A DNA stretch of 64,000 nt from Panonychus citri (GCF_014898815.1 NW_026515482.1:1612001-1676000); one strand, 5' to 3'. Positions 8,767 to 21,785 are shown, numbered from the stretch's first letter. Numbers and translations: made by a program. The notes: generated by a model from the letters alone, not told the origin.

Positions 8767-11700
8767 TGATTAATTTCAATGGATATTGTTAATTCTTTAG
8801 TATAATTTCTCATGTATTGTAAAACTTTGATTCTCAATTGCTAAGCTTTTTTGTTTCAATGTGTTTCCCTTTCCTTCAAGCTAATTACTGTTACCATCTC
8901 ATCATCTTGATTAACCATAAATCTACCAAGTCAAGTTCAAAAGTACTGATTATTTAAATTACCCACAAAGATGAGCCAGTTAGTGGTTAAAGAAAAGCGT
9001 CTACGATGACGGAAAACAAGGCGAAGAAAAAAATAATAATTAAATGAAAGATGATAAAAGATTTACGAGGTTTTTTTGATTACTCGAAAAACTAAGATGC
9101 CCTAAGGGTCTAATCTTGATATCTTTTTGGTTCTTCTTCTTCTTCACCATCTTCCAACATTAAGCTGATGATCAATATAACGATTACGATCGTAAAGATA
9201 AAGTGAAAGTATTACGAGAGCTGCTGACGAGTTTAAAAATCTAACAACAAACTTGGAAAAGAAAAAACAAATTCGAAACTATTAAATATAAAAAGGTTGA
9301 CAGGATCAGTTTCGAATTGTGGTAAATCACAGAAACAATTTATTCTAATTTAAACGTTAACCTTGGATCACCTTAGTTCATCTTGACAGGACAAATTAAT
9401 CAAACAACGATCGGTAATCGCGAAGTTAATTGTTACATGCAGAGTTTGTTTTTTTTTCTTCTTTAATCAAGTTCTTGGATTGCAATCAACCAAATTAAAG
9501 ATTTGTACTTTAATCAGTATAAAGACAATTACTATCATCGGGATTACGATTAATATTATGGACAAAACTCAGTGGAAAACTTGATTTTAGAAGAATTAAA
9601 AATTTCTCTTCAACAATCAATGTGAATTGTCAATGAAACAATTGACCAGAAAATTAGGAAACAATTTTTTGCTCCTCAATGAGATCATCATTAAATCACT
9701 AATTATAATCAAGATTGATTATCTAATCAATTTATTCATCAAATTTAAATATGATTTTTATTTTAATTTTTCTCGTAATTGTGATTAACCATTTTAGTCT
9801 CTATGTTCAATTTTTATCTCTCATTGAAGGACAATTAGATTTAGAGTAAATTTAATTAGATGTAAATAGAATCATTAAATTTACCATAATGATGATGATT
9901 TACTTAAGATTCCAACAATTAACGATAATAATTAAGTAGTAGTAGTAGTAAAAAACGTGTTTAAAATTGTTGATTAGGTGGAAAATTAAAACTATCATGA
10001 TAATGTTAATCACAATTAAATGGAAAGTTTGTAAATTAATTGATTGTAGCAAATGAATTTACATTTATTTAACTAATTACTAACCATTAGACTAATAATT
10101 AATCAATTATCACCACAATTAACACAATAAATTGATATCAATTGACTCAAAACATTTAAATTTGTTTTTGTTGATAATTAAAACAAATAATTGATTGCAA
10201 TTAACATTGTATCTGAATCAATGTGTGTGATCACAATTAACCTATCAAGGCAATTGTTACAATCAACGGGATTTAATTAATGATATCATATTTTTAATCA
10301 TATTCTGTATCGGAATTAAATTAAATCAGAAATAATATAATATTAGTTAATCTCGATGATCAAGATTAAAATGATTTATTAATCACAATGAAACTTTGAT
10401 TATTTTGATCCAGACAGTTGAGGCCTGATCACAATTTGATAACAATTTAACTTTGATCATTTACTTGATTTTAATCACAATTAATTGACAAACAAAACCA
10501 AAAACAGGTAAAAGTTTTTTTCTCTTACAAATCAAATTAATTAAACCCCCTGAGGGTAAATTGTTTTTTTTTATACATAATCTTAATTACAGTTAGTTAG
10601 TTATTGAAAAGTACGAGATACAATTTAAATCCAGTTTAAATTGTTACCAATGAATAATTTTTGATGATGAGCTCTCATATTTACCTTGATTGTTGGTTGA
10701 TTTTCATTGAAAATGTTTAACCAATTAGTGATTTAATGATGATTGCAACAATTGATCGTCAATGTTTAATCAGTCTGAGGTTTAATTTAATTCCTCTTTC
10801 TCCTTGATTAAACCTCCATTCACCTTGGTCATTGTTAATATTTGATTAACTAAATTAACTCATCACCAATTTATAATTGTTGTAGTGGTCATTTACTACC
10901 CACAACTAATTGTAATCAACTAATTAACCAGAAGGACTAAATAATTGTTGTTACAGAATCAAGCCCATTGTTAAATCAAAATCTCATCATCACAATTAAC
11001 ATTACCATTGATTGTAATACAATTAATCATAAACTTAATCAGTGAGATATTAATTCCTGTTGATCATAATTCAAGAGTAGGATTTGATTGTAGAATTAAA
11101 TTGTTCACAATTAGCTTCTAATCTTAATGGTATTAATTTGAATTTAAATTGTCTTTACAAATGATTACTGTCCAATCCAAGGATTAACCATTAATCCACT
11201 AATTAGTTATGGTAATTAAGAGGAAAGGTAAATATACAATGTGATTAATTAGATTTTACTCTTCAAGATGATCACAATTAAGCATATCAAATGAGATGAA
11301 TTGTAAGTGAAAAAAGAAGAAGAAAAAAATCAAATCTCATATTGCACGAGTTTAAATTGTAATTGCGATTTAATCAAGATCCAAGGAGGAATATGATTGA
11401 TTCATGATTAAATGATTAAGATTAAAAATATTATTCGAAAGAGAAAAAGAAAGAGAAAATTAACCAACATGGCGACCCAGTTAATTAAGTTCCATGAAAG
11501 TAACAAAAGATGACAATCAAGAAAGAAAGAGAAATTGAAAGAGACTATGAAGACGATGATGATGATGATGATGATGATGATGATCAGGATGATAATGATA
11601 ATGATGATACTTAGGGAGTTTAATTAGTTATCATAATATAAGAAACTCCTCCTTTGTCATTAATTGTGAGCCATTGAATTTAATCAAACTCATCATGGTG

Positions 11701-12152
11701 TCTTCAGGTTTGTAAGTTAAAATTTAATTATGATGATGAAAAATAAGGAAAAGCGAAAGTGAATTTGATGATGATTTAGTTAATCACAATCAAGGTCAAT
11801 TAACAATCTTCTTAATTGTATCATCTTGATTTACCTGGAAAGAGGAGGTTTAATATTTTGGGTGGTAGCAATTAAGTTAATAAAATGTGCCCCAACTCCA
11901 ACAATTTAATTTAATTTTCTGATTACAATCTGACTATTCAGGTAATCAGTTTGATGATTACAGTTTGTTAAATTGTGAAACAATAAAAGTGAAATCATAT
12001 TGGATTAAAATTGATTGATTTGTGTATTTAATTAGATTTAAATTCACTAAATCCAAGTTGGATTTACTTTTTTTTTTGACTTTTTAAATTGTTGTTGATT
12101 AATTTACACCAAAGGGATTATTGTGAATTGTTTGTTTAATTGTCACAGGAAA
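8767..12152. other. Non-coding intergenic stretch with repeats
   Basis: No gene is supported here. It contains the inverted repeat unit 9826-10135, a GAT-rich microsatellite near 11552-11583, and many copies of short words such as AATTGTGATTAA and AATCACAATTAA. It also includes the upstream region of the secreted-protein gene that starts at 12153. Confidence 0.6.
9826..10135 (-). repeat. Inverted repeat, right unit (pairs with 7871-8185)
   Basis: Reverse complement of 7871-8185 over about 310 bases. The unit is free-standing; no LYRM4 coding sequence adjoins it on the right. Confidence 0.85.
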
Positions 12153-15100
12153 ATGTTCACCATTAAGGTGAGTTGATTTAATTGTTTGCTGCTTGTTTCT
12201 ATCATGTTAATTGTTTAATTATCTAATTGCCTATTGATTTATTTGGATACAGATTTTTGTTACCCTTTTGTTAATTCAATCATTACAATTAACTTTTGCT
12301 CAACAGGATGATGATTTAGGTAAGTTTAATGATTAACAACAATTTATTTTAATTCAATTCATGATGATTGTTGTAATAAAAATCACCAATTGATCAACTG
12401 ATTTGATTTTGATGTTTGATGCTTATGAGAATCAATTTGATTGAATAGTTAGCTTTGTCTTTGCGATCAAGTTTTATTATTTAGCTTCACAATTAGTTTC
12501 TAATCATATTCAAATGAAGTAATTAAAACAATTAAGAAAAGAGTATATGAAAAAAAAGTAACAATTAAAAAGAGGAAAAAAAATCAATTGGGTTTGGAAA
12601 CAAAAAATAATTGAAATGTTTTCCATTGGTAAAGGAAAACAATTAACAAAGTTATCAAATCAAGCCAACGATTTAACTTGATTAGGCCAAAGTACTGAAC
12701 CTGATTGACCTGAGGGATAAACCTTTGACCATGCAGATGATGAAGATGATGATAATGATGCTTGTGGCGGTGGCTTAAGGTCAGATGGATTAAGATTATC
12801 CTTGTTATCACTTGGTGAGTAGATTGGTGAACTTTGTTGGGAAGCTGATGATAAAAAGTAAGATCCAGGTAATAGACCAGCCGAGGTGGGAGATGCTGGT
12901 GGTGGCGGTGGAAACGGAGGTAACTGTGAATTGGGAAGGTAATTTGATGTTAATCGATTCCCTTTGAACGGATAACCATTGGGTCCAACGACTTTGATCC
13001 AATCACTTTGAACATTTTGAACGTCATTTAATTGCTGACCAGAAATCGATTGTTGTTGTACTTGGGCTGATGATGATGACGGTGGAACTCCGTTGATTGT
13101 TTTAATTGGATAACGAACCTTAGGCGGAGAAACATGAGCAGTCATACAATAGAAGTTAAAAAATAAACTCGAAATTAGACAAAAATCGAGAGAAGAAACC
13201 AAAGTGAAGTACATTTCGAGTTTTGAAAACTTTTCCAATTCTTAGAAAACTGAACTTTCGTTGGTTGTTTAATCTTGTCACGATGAATACTCAGCTATAT
13301 ATATATGAGAATACCAGGAATATATCAGAATTGAAATTCTTTCTGTAGGAATTAGAGTTTAACCTTCATGAGTCCTTGTCGATTTTGGGAGTTACTTTTT
13401 TTCCCGCGGCGGATGTTTAGCCCATTCGGGTTTCCATTGAAGATTCACTTGCTCTCTTTAATATTTTATTGTATTGAAGACAAAATCATTCATTGAAAAT
13501 CCGGTTAATTGTTGATTGAATTTGGGAAAACACTGAATAAAAATGTTTATTGAAATTAAAGTTAATTGTTGCAAAATGAAATGTAAACAAAACAGATAAA
13601 CAAATTTCATCAATAGTTAATAATAGACTATTAATATTTTAATTTAAATTGTGAACAAAAATCAAGAAATAATTAGTAAATATTTTACCAAAATGTTTAC
13701 ATTAATTTTGTGCCTCTTTTGACAAAACATTACCTGTTAATTGTTGATTGAAAGGTTCTGATTGATTGTCAATTTTAATTGTGATTAACTTTGAATTTTT
13801 CTTTTTTTACTTGGAACTTTTTTTTGAAGGTTCGATTGAATCTCTACCAAGATTTGAAGCACGACGACAATCAGCTTTAAACGATAATAATAATAAAGAA
13901 GATTTTGAATACGATGACGATGACGGTTCTTCCCGTGGTCCAGTCAATCCATTGCCCGCACGAACAGGTCGAAATGACGATAGTAATGAGGACGATTTCG
14001 ATGAAAATCAAGCACCTCAACGAGAAGATAATGGATCACCAGCGGCTAATGTTGGTTCCAATTCTGGACCTGGTTCGGTAAAAGGTCAAGTTTCACCTTC
14101 ATCTTCAGGTAGATTGGGATTACCTCGATTCCCTGGTCAACAGATTAATTCATTTGTAGCTCCACTTCCCGTTCAACCCGTTCAGCCTGTTGTTGTTGCC
14201 CCAGTTCGACCTACTGTTGTCCCTGTCTCGATTTCTTCTCCATCGACTCCAATCACTGTTGTCGGTAAGACAAATCTCGGTGCAGGTTCTCAGAGTCCTA
14301 TTTCATTCCCTCGATTTATCCGACCAAATGATCCAACCAAAAGCGTCCGAGTTGTTACTCGAGTTGTTCGACCTGGTCCAATTGCCGTTGATCAATCAGC
14401 TTCCCTTCCATCAGGACTCGATGGTCAAACAAAATCAGCGCAAGTTAATCCAACAGTAACTCGAGTGATTCGTCCTGTTCTAGTATCAAGACAACCCGCT
14501 TTCGTTCCCACTCCCGTTTTCCAACCTGTACTCCAACCAGTTGCTCCAGGACCCGTTTCCGTTGCTACACCAATCACTTCAGGATCCAATGGTCCAAATG
14601 TTATCGTTTCTGGGGGAGTTAAGAGCGTCCCAGTTCTCGCTAATTCTAAAGTTCAACCTCCTCGACTTCGAGTAGTCACAACTCGAAGACCAACAACTCC
14701 AATCGCACCAGAAGATAATGATGAAGATGCTTCAGCCGATTCTCGTCCAGCTCCAGGTCAAATCTCTGGAGTTAAAACCATCGCTTCTGCTAATCCAGGT
14801 AAAATTAGACGAAAGTTCAAATGTTTATGAGAATTTTGATATGAATTTCGAATTTTTTTCTAGTTCCTTTGGTACCACTTTCTCAATTCGGACCAGGTCG
14901 ACCTTTTGTTCAACCAGCTCGACAACCATCTAGATTAGAGGTCATTTATGCCGATGAAAAATTAAACACTCAAGATGAAGATGAAGATGAAGAAGATGCA
15001 AATGCCGCTGGATTGTCTCAGTCAAATATCGTTAAATTTAATCGTCCATTAGCCCCAATCCCAGTTCGAGCTGTTCCCCAGCCTTATTTGGCTCCAATTG

Positions 15101-16937
15101 GCCTCCAAGGACCCCGACCACTTCAACCAACACCCAATGGCGTTTTCTTTCAACCTTCAGCTCGACCAACACTCGTACCAAGTGGTAAAACCAACGGATT
15201 CAGATCAAATTTCAATGTTCGACCTCAACCAGTTCCTGTAGCTCCAACTTTGGTACCTGTTGCTCCCGTTCAACCAAATCCAGCTCCAGTTTTGATTAAC
15301 TCTGGTTCAGCATTTGGCTCACAACCAACTGCCCAATCACAATCACAGTTACGTCGTCCTCAAATCTCAGACAGTCTTGCCTCTGATGTTTCTGGAGTCA
15401 AAGGATCAGGAGTCGCAAGTGGATCTCGACCATCCGTTGTTCGACCAGTTCTTGTTCGAACTCCGGCCCCAACAACTCGACCTTTGGTTCAAATCCGAGA
15501 AGAACCTCTTCCAACTTTCCAACAAATTGATCTTATTCGAACCCAACCTGCTGCTCGACCACTTACAACTTTCCAAGGCCAAGCAAAAGCACTACCATCA
15601 GTCAGTGGCCAAGTCGTTTCACGACCTACAGTCCAACCAATTGTCCAATTACGAGACGGTGCTTCTGGTGTTGAATTACCACTCCATCTCCTCCTCGACC
15701 AATTCAAATCGTTCGAGTGACCCCAGCACCCACATCCCGACCAATCACTCAAATAAATCAAGATCGAGAATCAGCACTTCCAAGTGTTCAACCAGTTCAA
15801 ATCTCGCAACCACGATTAGTTCCAGTTTCTCCCGTTTCCCAGCAACAAGTTGTCCAAATCTCTGAACCAGCTCGACCCTTCACTCAAGTTCGGGATTCAG
15901 GTTTACCATTTTTCCAACCCCTTGACCCAGCCCTTCGTCCTGCTATTCCCTCTATTCAATTTACAAACCAAGCTCAAGAATCAGTCGCTCCAAGAGAAAC
16001 CTTTCCACGACAACCCGTTCGACCTGTACAAGTAATTCAACCTCAACAACAACAATTTGTCCAAGAAAATCGAGTCCAACAACCATCAATCGCCGATACA
16101 GTTCAACTTAAAGAATCAGCGATTCCAATCACTTCTTCTCAAAGTAACTTAGGTGGTCAAAGACCATCACGACCTCAACCAGTCCAAAATGTTTTCACAT
16201 CCTCCCAAGAACAAGCACCAGCTCCAGCACCTCAATCATTTGAAATCTTGAGACTTCGAGAGCCAAGTCTCCCTCAATTCCCACTAGCACCAAGACAACC
16301 ACAGCCTCTCGTTCAAGTTAGACCTCGACTCGTTCCAGCGGCACTTCCAGTCCAATCTGTTCAATCAAATCTTCCCGTTGCTCGACCAAATTTAGTTCAA
16401 GTTTCTCAGCAAAGAGAACCCATTGCTCTCAATCAACCATTGGCACCAACTCCAGTTTTAATTCAACCACAAGCACCACAACAACAACGAATCGTATCAT
16501 TCCCATCAATCCAACAAGTCCAAGCTAATGCCGTCCCTGTTGCTCCAGTCACCAATGGTCAATTCATTCAACCATTGGTCAGACAAACCGGACCCTCATT
16601 CCCCAGATTAATTGCCCCACTTCCCTTACCTCAACCAGGACGCGAATCTCAATCACTTGGTCAACCAATTACTGTCCAAAATCGTGTATCTCAACCAAAT
16701 GTTTTAGTCCAACAACAACAACAAAGACCAACAATCGTCCTCTCTCAACCTCAGCCCAGTCCATTGATTGTCCAACGACAACGTCCCGTAGCCCCGGTTG
16801 TCCCAGTTGCCCCACTTTCCGTTCAAAGTGGTTTGAGTCAATCTGACCAACAACAATTAGTACAAATTCGTGAAAAAGTATCATCAGCTCCCGATCAATT
16901 TTCTCAAATTGAACAAGTCCGTTTAGCTCGAGCTTAA
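12153..16937 (+). CDS. Secreted P/Q/V-rich repetitive protein
   Basis: Exons 12153-12167, 12253-12319, 13830-14798 and 14864-16937. Exons 1-2 encode a signal peptide (MFTIK, then IFVTLLLIQSLQLTFAQQ) interrupted after codon 5. The mature protein, about 1,020 residues, begins acidic (DDDL, EDFEYDDDD) and continues as a P/Q/V/R-rich chain with degenerate units of the form QxRExxLPxxQ, e.g. QIREEPLPTFQQ and QVRDSGLPFFQ. No cysteine-rich or enzymatic domain is seen. It is probably an extracellular structural or cuticle-associated protein. I do not recognise a named family. The frame breaks once near 15672: the upstream frame stops at 15720 while the downstream frame runs to 16937. One missing base, or an unlikely 49-base intron, would explain this. 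A separate antisense gene lies in the 12320-13829 intron. Confidence 0.75.
12660..13214 (-). CDS. Small secreted S/P-rich protein nested in an intron
   Basis: A single-exon 184-residue frame on the opposite strand, inside the second intron of the 12153-16937 gene. The start at 13214 is the first ATG; the frame further upstream has none. The N-terminus (MYFTLVSSLDFCLISSLFF) is a good signal peptide, followed by a P/S/Q-rich chain with a PPFPPPPPASP block and poly-serine near the end, closing in SGSVLWPNQVKSLA. A TATA box lies about 85-90 bases upstream of the ATG. No known domain is recognised. It is likely an extracellular protein, perhaps cuticular like its host gene. Confidence 0.68.
   Translation of the reverse strand: MYFTLVSSLDFCLISSLFFNFYCMTAHVSPPKVRYPIKTINGVPPSSSSAQVQQQSISGQQLNDVQNVQSDWIKVVGPNGYPFKGNRLTSNYLPNSQLPPFPPPPPASPTSAGLLPGSYFLSSASQQSSPIYSPSDNKDNLNPSDLKPPPQASLSSSSSSAWSKVYPSGQSGSVLWPNQVKSLA
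13296..13306 (-). promoter_or_regulatory. TATA box of the nested antisense gene
   Basis: On the minus strand the sequence reads CATATATATATAG. Its position predicts transcription start near 13270 and a leader of about 55 bases before the ATG at 13214. Confidence 0.55.
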
Positions 16938-17350
16938 AAGACTAATCAACTAATCCAATTACAATCAAATTAATCAACTCTGTTTTCTTGTTATACTCTT
17001 TCCATGTCTAAATTGTAGTCATTTTATTTTTCGTAACTTTCATAACAATCTCTCTGTTAGATGTTGATGTTAAATCCGATGTACTAATTGTAATTGCAGC
17101 CCAATAATTAAAGAAATCAAATTCACAAACAATAATTAAAACAAATGTTTCAATGTATTCAAATCACAACAAAAAAACGATTGAAACAATGAACAATCAG
17201 TTAGTAATTTAAATATTTATTCAACACAAATTTCTTATGAATTAGTGGAAAGAAAAATTATTTTAAAGATGGAAAATTAAATCAATTAACAAAAAATTGG
17301 AACTTTGAAATCTGAGCAATTCTTAGAATTAGAATAATTATCATTGGGAA

Positions 17351-19192
17351 TTATATTTTCTCTTTTAATTGTTGTAGCATTCGTTCATGATCTTGTTGCA
17401 TTTTTTGACGAACTTCAGATAATCGAGTTAGAACTCGATCACCAGAATTAACACTTTGAGTTGAACTTTGATTCTTATTGATTGGTGTTGATTTATTGAT
17501 TTCACTTTCATCAGGTGGTTTATATTTGGCAGGTTCAGAATATTGTTGTGGACTGAAATGATCACCGTTATGAGAATTCATTTCATTTCGAATTGGACTT
17601 GGAACAAATCTTTTCGATCGAAGTGATAAAGGACTAGATGCCGTTTTCTTTGGTGTCGAATTACTTGCGATCTCTCCAAATCGTGATTCCAATGATGCAC
17701 GAGATTTACGAGGTGATTTTGGCCGACGAATATGAAGATAACTTGGACTTCGAGCAAGTCGATTGAGCATTGAAGTAGGTGTTGTGGTGAGTATATTGGT
17801 AGAGTCTTGATCTTTGGTCAAGTTAATTGTTTCATTATGATCTTTGGTTCCTTCTCGTTTACTTTTACTCTCCGAATCTTTGATCATCTCTTTGATTATC
17901 TCTTGTTTCTTTGCAAGTGAATCCGCTTTAATCCGTTGGCGATTTTGCTCTTCTTCGAACTCTTTTAACATCCTTAATCGTTGCTCGTGTAATCGTTTCT
18001 CAATTAGTCTCTCCTCCTCTTCTTCTTGTCTCCTTTTCTCTTCATCGAGATGATGTTTTTCTTCAATTTGTTTTCTCAATTCTTCCTTGTAATTGGAAGC
18101 CCGAACTCGATTTGATTGACTTTCAAATAACCGATTCCTTAAATATAAACAAGAAGAAACAAAATAAGAAATAAAAAGTAAATAATCACAGCAAAAAGAT
18201 GAAAGATTTTTGTTAGTATTTGATTGTTAGTGATACATTATTGTTTTAATGGCATTTGAGAGATTAGATTATAATTTAATGATTGCAATTGAATTTGAAA
18301 GCGAGTTAATTGTTAGAGGGTTAAGCACAGTACTTTGGTACGAGATGTTCACCATGAGATCCAGGATATTTTGATTGCCAATTGAGTATATCGAAACCAG
18401 AATCTCGATGGTATTTAGCATTGTAACCATAGAAATCGGGTTCAAGTGAAGGTAAATCACCGGTAATATGGTGATCGTTAACGTGTCGATAGGCTTTTTC
18501 GCTCGCGCGTTTCTCTTCCAGTAATTCAGCGTAACTACGAATTGGTGATTGTAATCGAAGAGCTTCCGATTTCATTTCTAAAGCTTTAATCCTTGAGGTA
18601 GCAAATTTCGCCTAATAATAGATTCAACAAAGAGATGTATTAAAGACAAACAAGTTTTTTTTAGATGCGAAAAAGCAAATATTATTATAATCCAATATCA
18701 ATAATTGTTTTCGCTTCTTATTATTCTGTGAAGATTTTGTGACACTTCGACTCGATTTTGAATAGAAATAGATATTAATTGTACCTCTTTTAGATATTCG
18801 TTGTACTCTTTTCGTCTCTCTTCAGCGTATTTTCGCCTTAGCTCATCGTGTTCGCCTAATTTACTTAAAAAGTTGTAAGTTTCATCGTAATCCGGTGTTG
18901 GAGCCTGTGAAATGAAAATAAAAGTAAACAGGAAATGTAATTAAATTTAAATTCTATTAGGAAACAATACAATTCACTTTGAATGTTTACCTTCAATGGT
19001 TTTTTAGTATCTGATGAGTTTTCCTCATCTTCATTTGTTTCAATCGGCTCTGTGGAAGTCTAATTAATCAAAATAGAAAGAAAATATTAATATATAACAG
19101 ATCAAACTTTAAATAAACATATAAAATAAATCACTTAGAATTTTGATCCTTGGAAATTAATAAAACAACAATTTAAAAGATGATTTTACCAT
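17351..19192 (-). CDS. CSPP1: CSPP1-like centrosome/spindle pole protein
   Basis: Exons 19192-19190 (only ATG), 19059-18991, 18904-18785, 18611-18334 and 18137-17351 give 418 aa with consistent phases. Blocks recall human CSPP1: ELRRKYAEERRKEYNEYLKE resembles its ERLKLERNKEYNQFLR; SYAELLEEKRASEKAYR resembles AYEELLNQRRLEEDRYR; and NYKEELRKQIEEK with the following E/R coiled coil resembles LYKNFLRFQIEEK. CSPP1 is a microtubule-associated protein of centrosomes, spindle and cilia. Human CSPP1 is about three times longer, so this is a compact homologue. The tail after the coiled coil is S/P/K-rich (RRPKSPRKSRASLESRFG). The ATG-only first exon is the weakest part of the model. A minus-strand AATAAA lies at 17221-17216. 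The gene is convergent with the P/Q/V-rich gene ending at 16937. Confidence 0.68.
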
Positions 19193-21344
19193 TAATACTT
19201 GCGAATGAAAAAAGACGAAACTTGCGAAAATGATGAAATTTTTAACAATCAAATTGATTTATAATAAACACCAAATAAAAGATTAACTAACGAACGAAAT
19301 GAAGTATAAGTTAAAGTTAACTATTAAGAATCAACGATAAGTTGAAGTTAGTTGATTGTTGGAACTACTTTAGTGAACAGATCATTATTGGTAAATGATC
19401 AACGATTATGATTGACAAGAAAGGAAGTGATCAAAGTGAGAAAAAGCAGATTGAGATGAAAAGAGTAATTTTTAAATCAATATTACATAAGAATTGGGTT
19501 GTATTTCCATTGGAATCAGTAATGATTAACTAATCATAATAACAGTTTACATAGAAATTCAATGATAATGGTCAGGTAATTTTATGGAAATGAGAACAAT
19601 TTGTTGAGGTTAACAATTGATTCTTAGGCTTATTTATCAGATTTAAGGTAAATAGAAGCAAAAAAAGGTTACAATTGATTAAACTTTAATCGATTGGTCA
19701 GTTTTTTGCTTTGGTTAAATTAATAGGATTGATTATTTACATAGAAGGTTGTTTGGTCAGTCGATGGTCACTATTACCTTTCCTTGTTGTGATTGTGGTG
19801 CAAATAAAAACAAAATTAATGATAATGTTGAAGCTTTTTGATTGACGATCAAAGTATAACTATCATGGATTTAAACAAATCATCAATTTAAGTAATTTAC
19901 TTAATCAATGATTAATTTCAACTATAAATGATTGTTGATATTGGTTAAGATTTATATCGTCTAATTGTTAACTATTTTTAGATTGATTGAAAACAAAGGG
20001 TTTATGATTAATTATGAAGGTTCAGAAGAGAGAGAGTTGGATTATTAATAATTAGTGGAAATCTAAATTAAGGTAAATTTGTTTGATTGATTTGAAATTT
20101 GAAATTCACATTCATGATTAATTAAGTACTTAATTGTAAATGTAGAGATTGGATAATATTAACAATTGATTGAGTGGTCAAGTGATTGACCATGAGCTAG
20201 ATATTAGTTAACAATTAGATTGCAAATCTATGATTAAACTAGATTGTTAAGTTAATGGTCAGTACAATTAGACTTGAACTAAGGTAAATTTTGATACGAA
20301 TTATTAATCTAATTGATTGACAGAGATGTTCAATCAGGTAAATGTTATGTTTTGTTTTCGTTTGAAACGGAAACAACAATTAATCAATTCCATGATTAAT
20401 GCAAAGCTTGGTTACGATTGGTAAATTGGATTACCTTTGTTAATTGTGATTCTAAGGTGTGTCCCTGCCCTTTTGTCAATTGTATCTATTTGATGTGACA
20501 AAAACATACATGTTACTGTGGTGAACTCAGGTAATATTCAAAACAATGATTCATACAAAGGGGCTGAGAATCTATTTCTATAAACTTTTTCATATTCGAA
20601 GGCCAAAAAATAATATTATCCCAAATGTGTCGAGATTAAAATGATGATTCACTTGCGAAGAGACAAATTGTTAACCTTCAGTTTTAGAGGGAAAATTGTT
20701 GTTCTTTGTCCGCTAGATTTATGGTTAATTCTTATGGTTGTAATTAGATAATTTAACTTTTACTAGAATAGTAAAGGATAAATTAATTTCTAGCTTGTCT
20801 ATTAACTGGAATTGTTGTCAAAACATTAAAATTGGAAGAAAATTAAGAAAAAAAACCAAACAGTTTAAGAGATTGAAGTTGTTGTTGTTGCTTGCGGCTA
20901 GAAAATGGTTTAAGATTAACTGGTGGTTCCTTTTTTTCGGGATTAAATTTAGATTAATATAGATTAACATACCTGATTGTTGCTGAGGGTTGATAGTGGC
21001 AGTGGAATTGAACAATAATTTAAATCAAGAGCATTTAAAGCACATTTAAAAATTTGATTTTCTCTTTTTTCTCATTTAAGAAAATATTTTGACTTGAGAT
21101 GAATTCATCTAAGATTATTTTACCATCACATGGAGAATTTAACATAATATCTATTCTAATAATTAACACTGATCATTAAGAATAATTAACTGAATAAAAA
21201 TATTAATACAATAATCAAATGAAATGTAATCAGATTTAATACTTGTGATGAATGAAGGAAATTCAATTGACCAAAGAAAAGATTTAAGAGTAACTATGGA
21301 AACAGAAAAAAACGAATTCAAACTTTCCGCTTTTCTATTTGTTT
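19193..21344. other. Non-coding intergenic stretch
   Basis: AT-rich sequence upstream of the CSPP1-like gene. A minus-strand open stretch at 20818-21015 has no convincing ATG or homology. I see no gene. Confidence 0.55.
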
Positions 21345-21460
21345 CTCTTTTAAACCAATTATTTTGGACAGTCTAACCATCGATGATGCTTCGATTTCCA
21401 TTGAAGCTTTAGACCACCTCTTGTGCGATGTAAATCCAACAATCTAATTTTATGAGATCT
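21345..21460 (+). pseudogene. Fragment of an F-box/LRR-like gene
   Basis: The segment reads ILDSLTIDDASISIEALDHLL in part and closely matches about 25705-25762 within the larger remnant at 25568-26274. It also contains GATGTAAATCCAACAATCTA, which in the larger remnant lies on the other side of the shared coding block (25650-25668). The two copies therefore differ in segment order. This copy keeps seven bases (around 21374-21381) that the larger one lacks. No start or continuation was found. Confidence 0.6.
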
Positions 21461-21785
21461 TTTTCTTTAATTCTCAGGCACATTCAAACTGATCACATCA
21501 TTTGAGAGAAATAGTCAATCTACAGGTCGGTACATAAAATATTTGAACAATTTTAAATGATTGTAACAATTAACTGATTAAATTGATGAGAATAGAAGAT
21601 TAGATTCAAAGTTGGCGGTTCTCTTTTTTTCCAAAATCCCGGTTAATACAAAGAGCAAGTGGTTTTCTTCATCCCAATGAGTCTCAATGATTTTGGGGAA
21701 TTTGCTTAATTGTTGTTGTTCATTTGGTATTTTAATTGATTTAATTGATTTAATTTTCTATTAACGTGATTAACTGTAGACTAAG

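Noticed and set aside
13215..13238. Longer N-terminus for the nested antisense gene
   Set aside because: The upstream extension starts at TTG, not ATG; the first ATG (13214) directly gives a signal peptide.
20818..21015. Minus-strand open frame MFNSTATINPQQQ
   Set aside because: The apparent start is TTG, a donor-like GT follows after about 15 codons, and no partner exon or homology was found.
21283..21299. GATTTAAGAGTAACTA shared with the LYRM4 5' flank near 8222
   Set aside because: Only about 16 bases match, with no flanking similarity; probably chance in AT-rich DNA.
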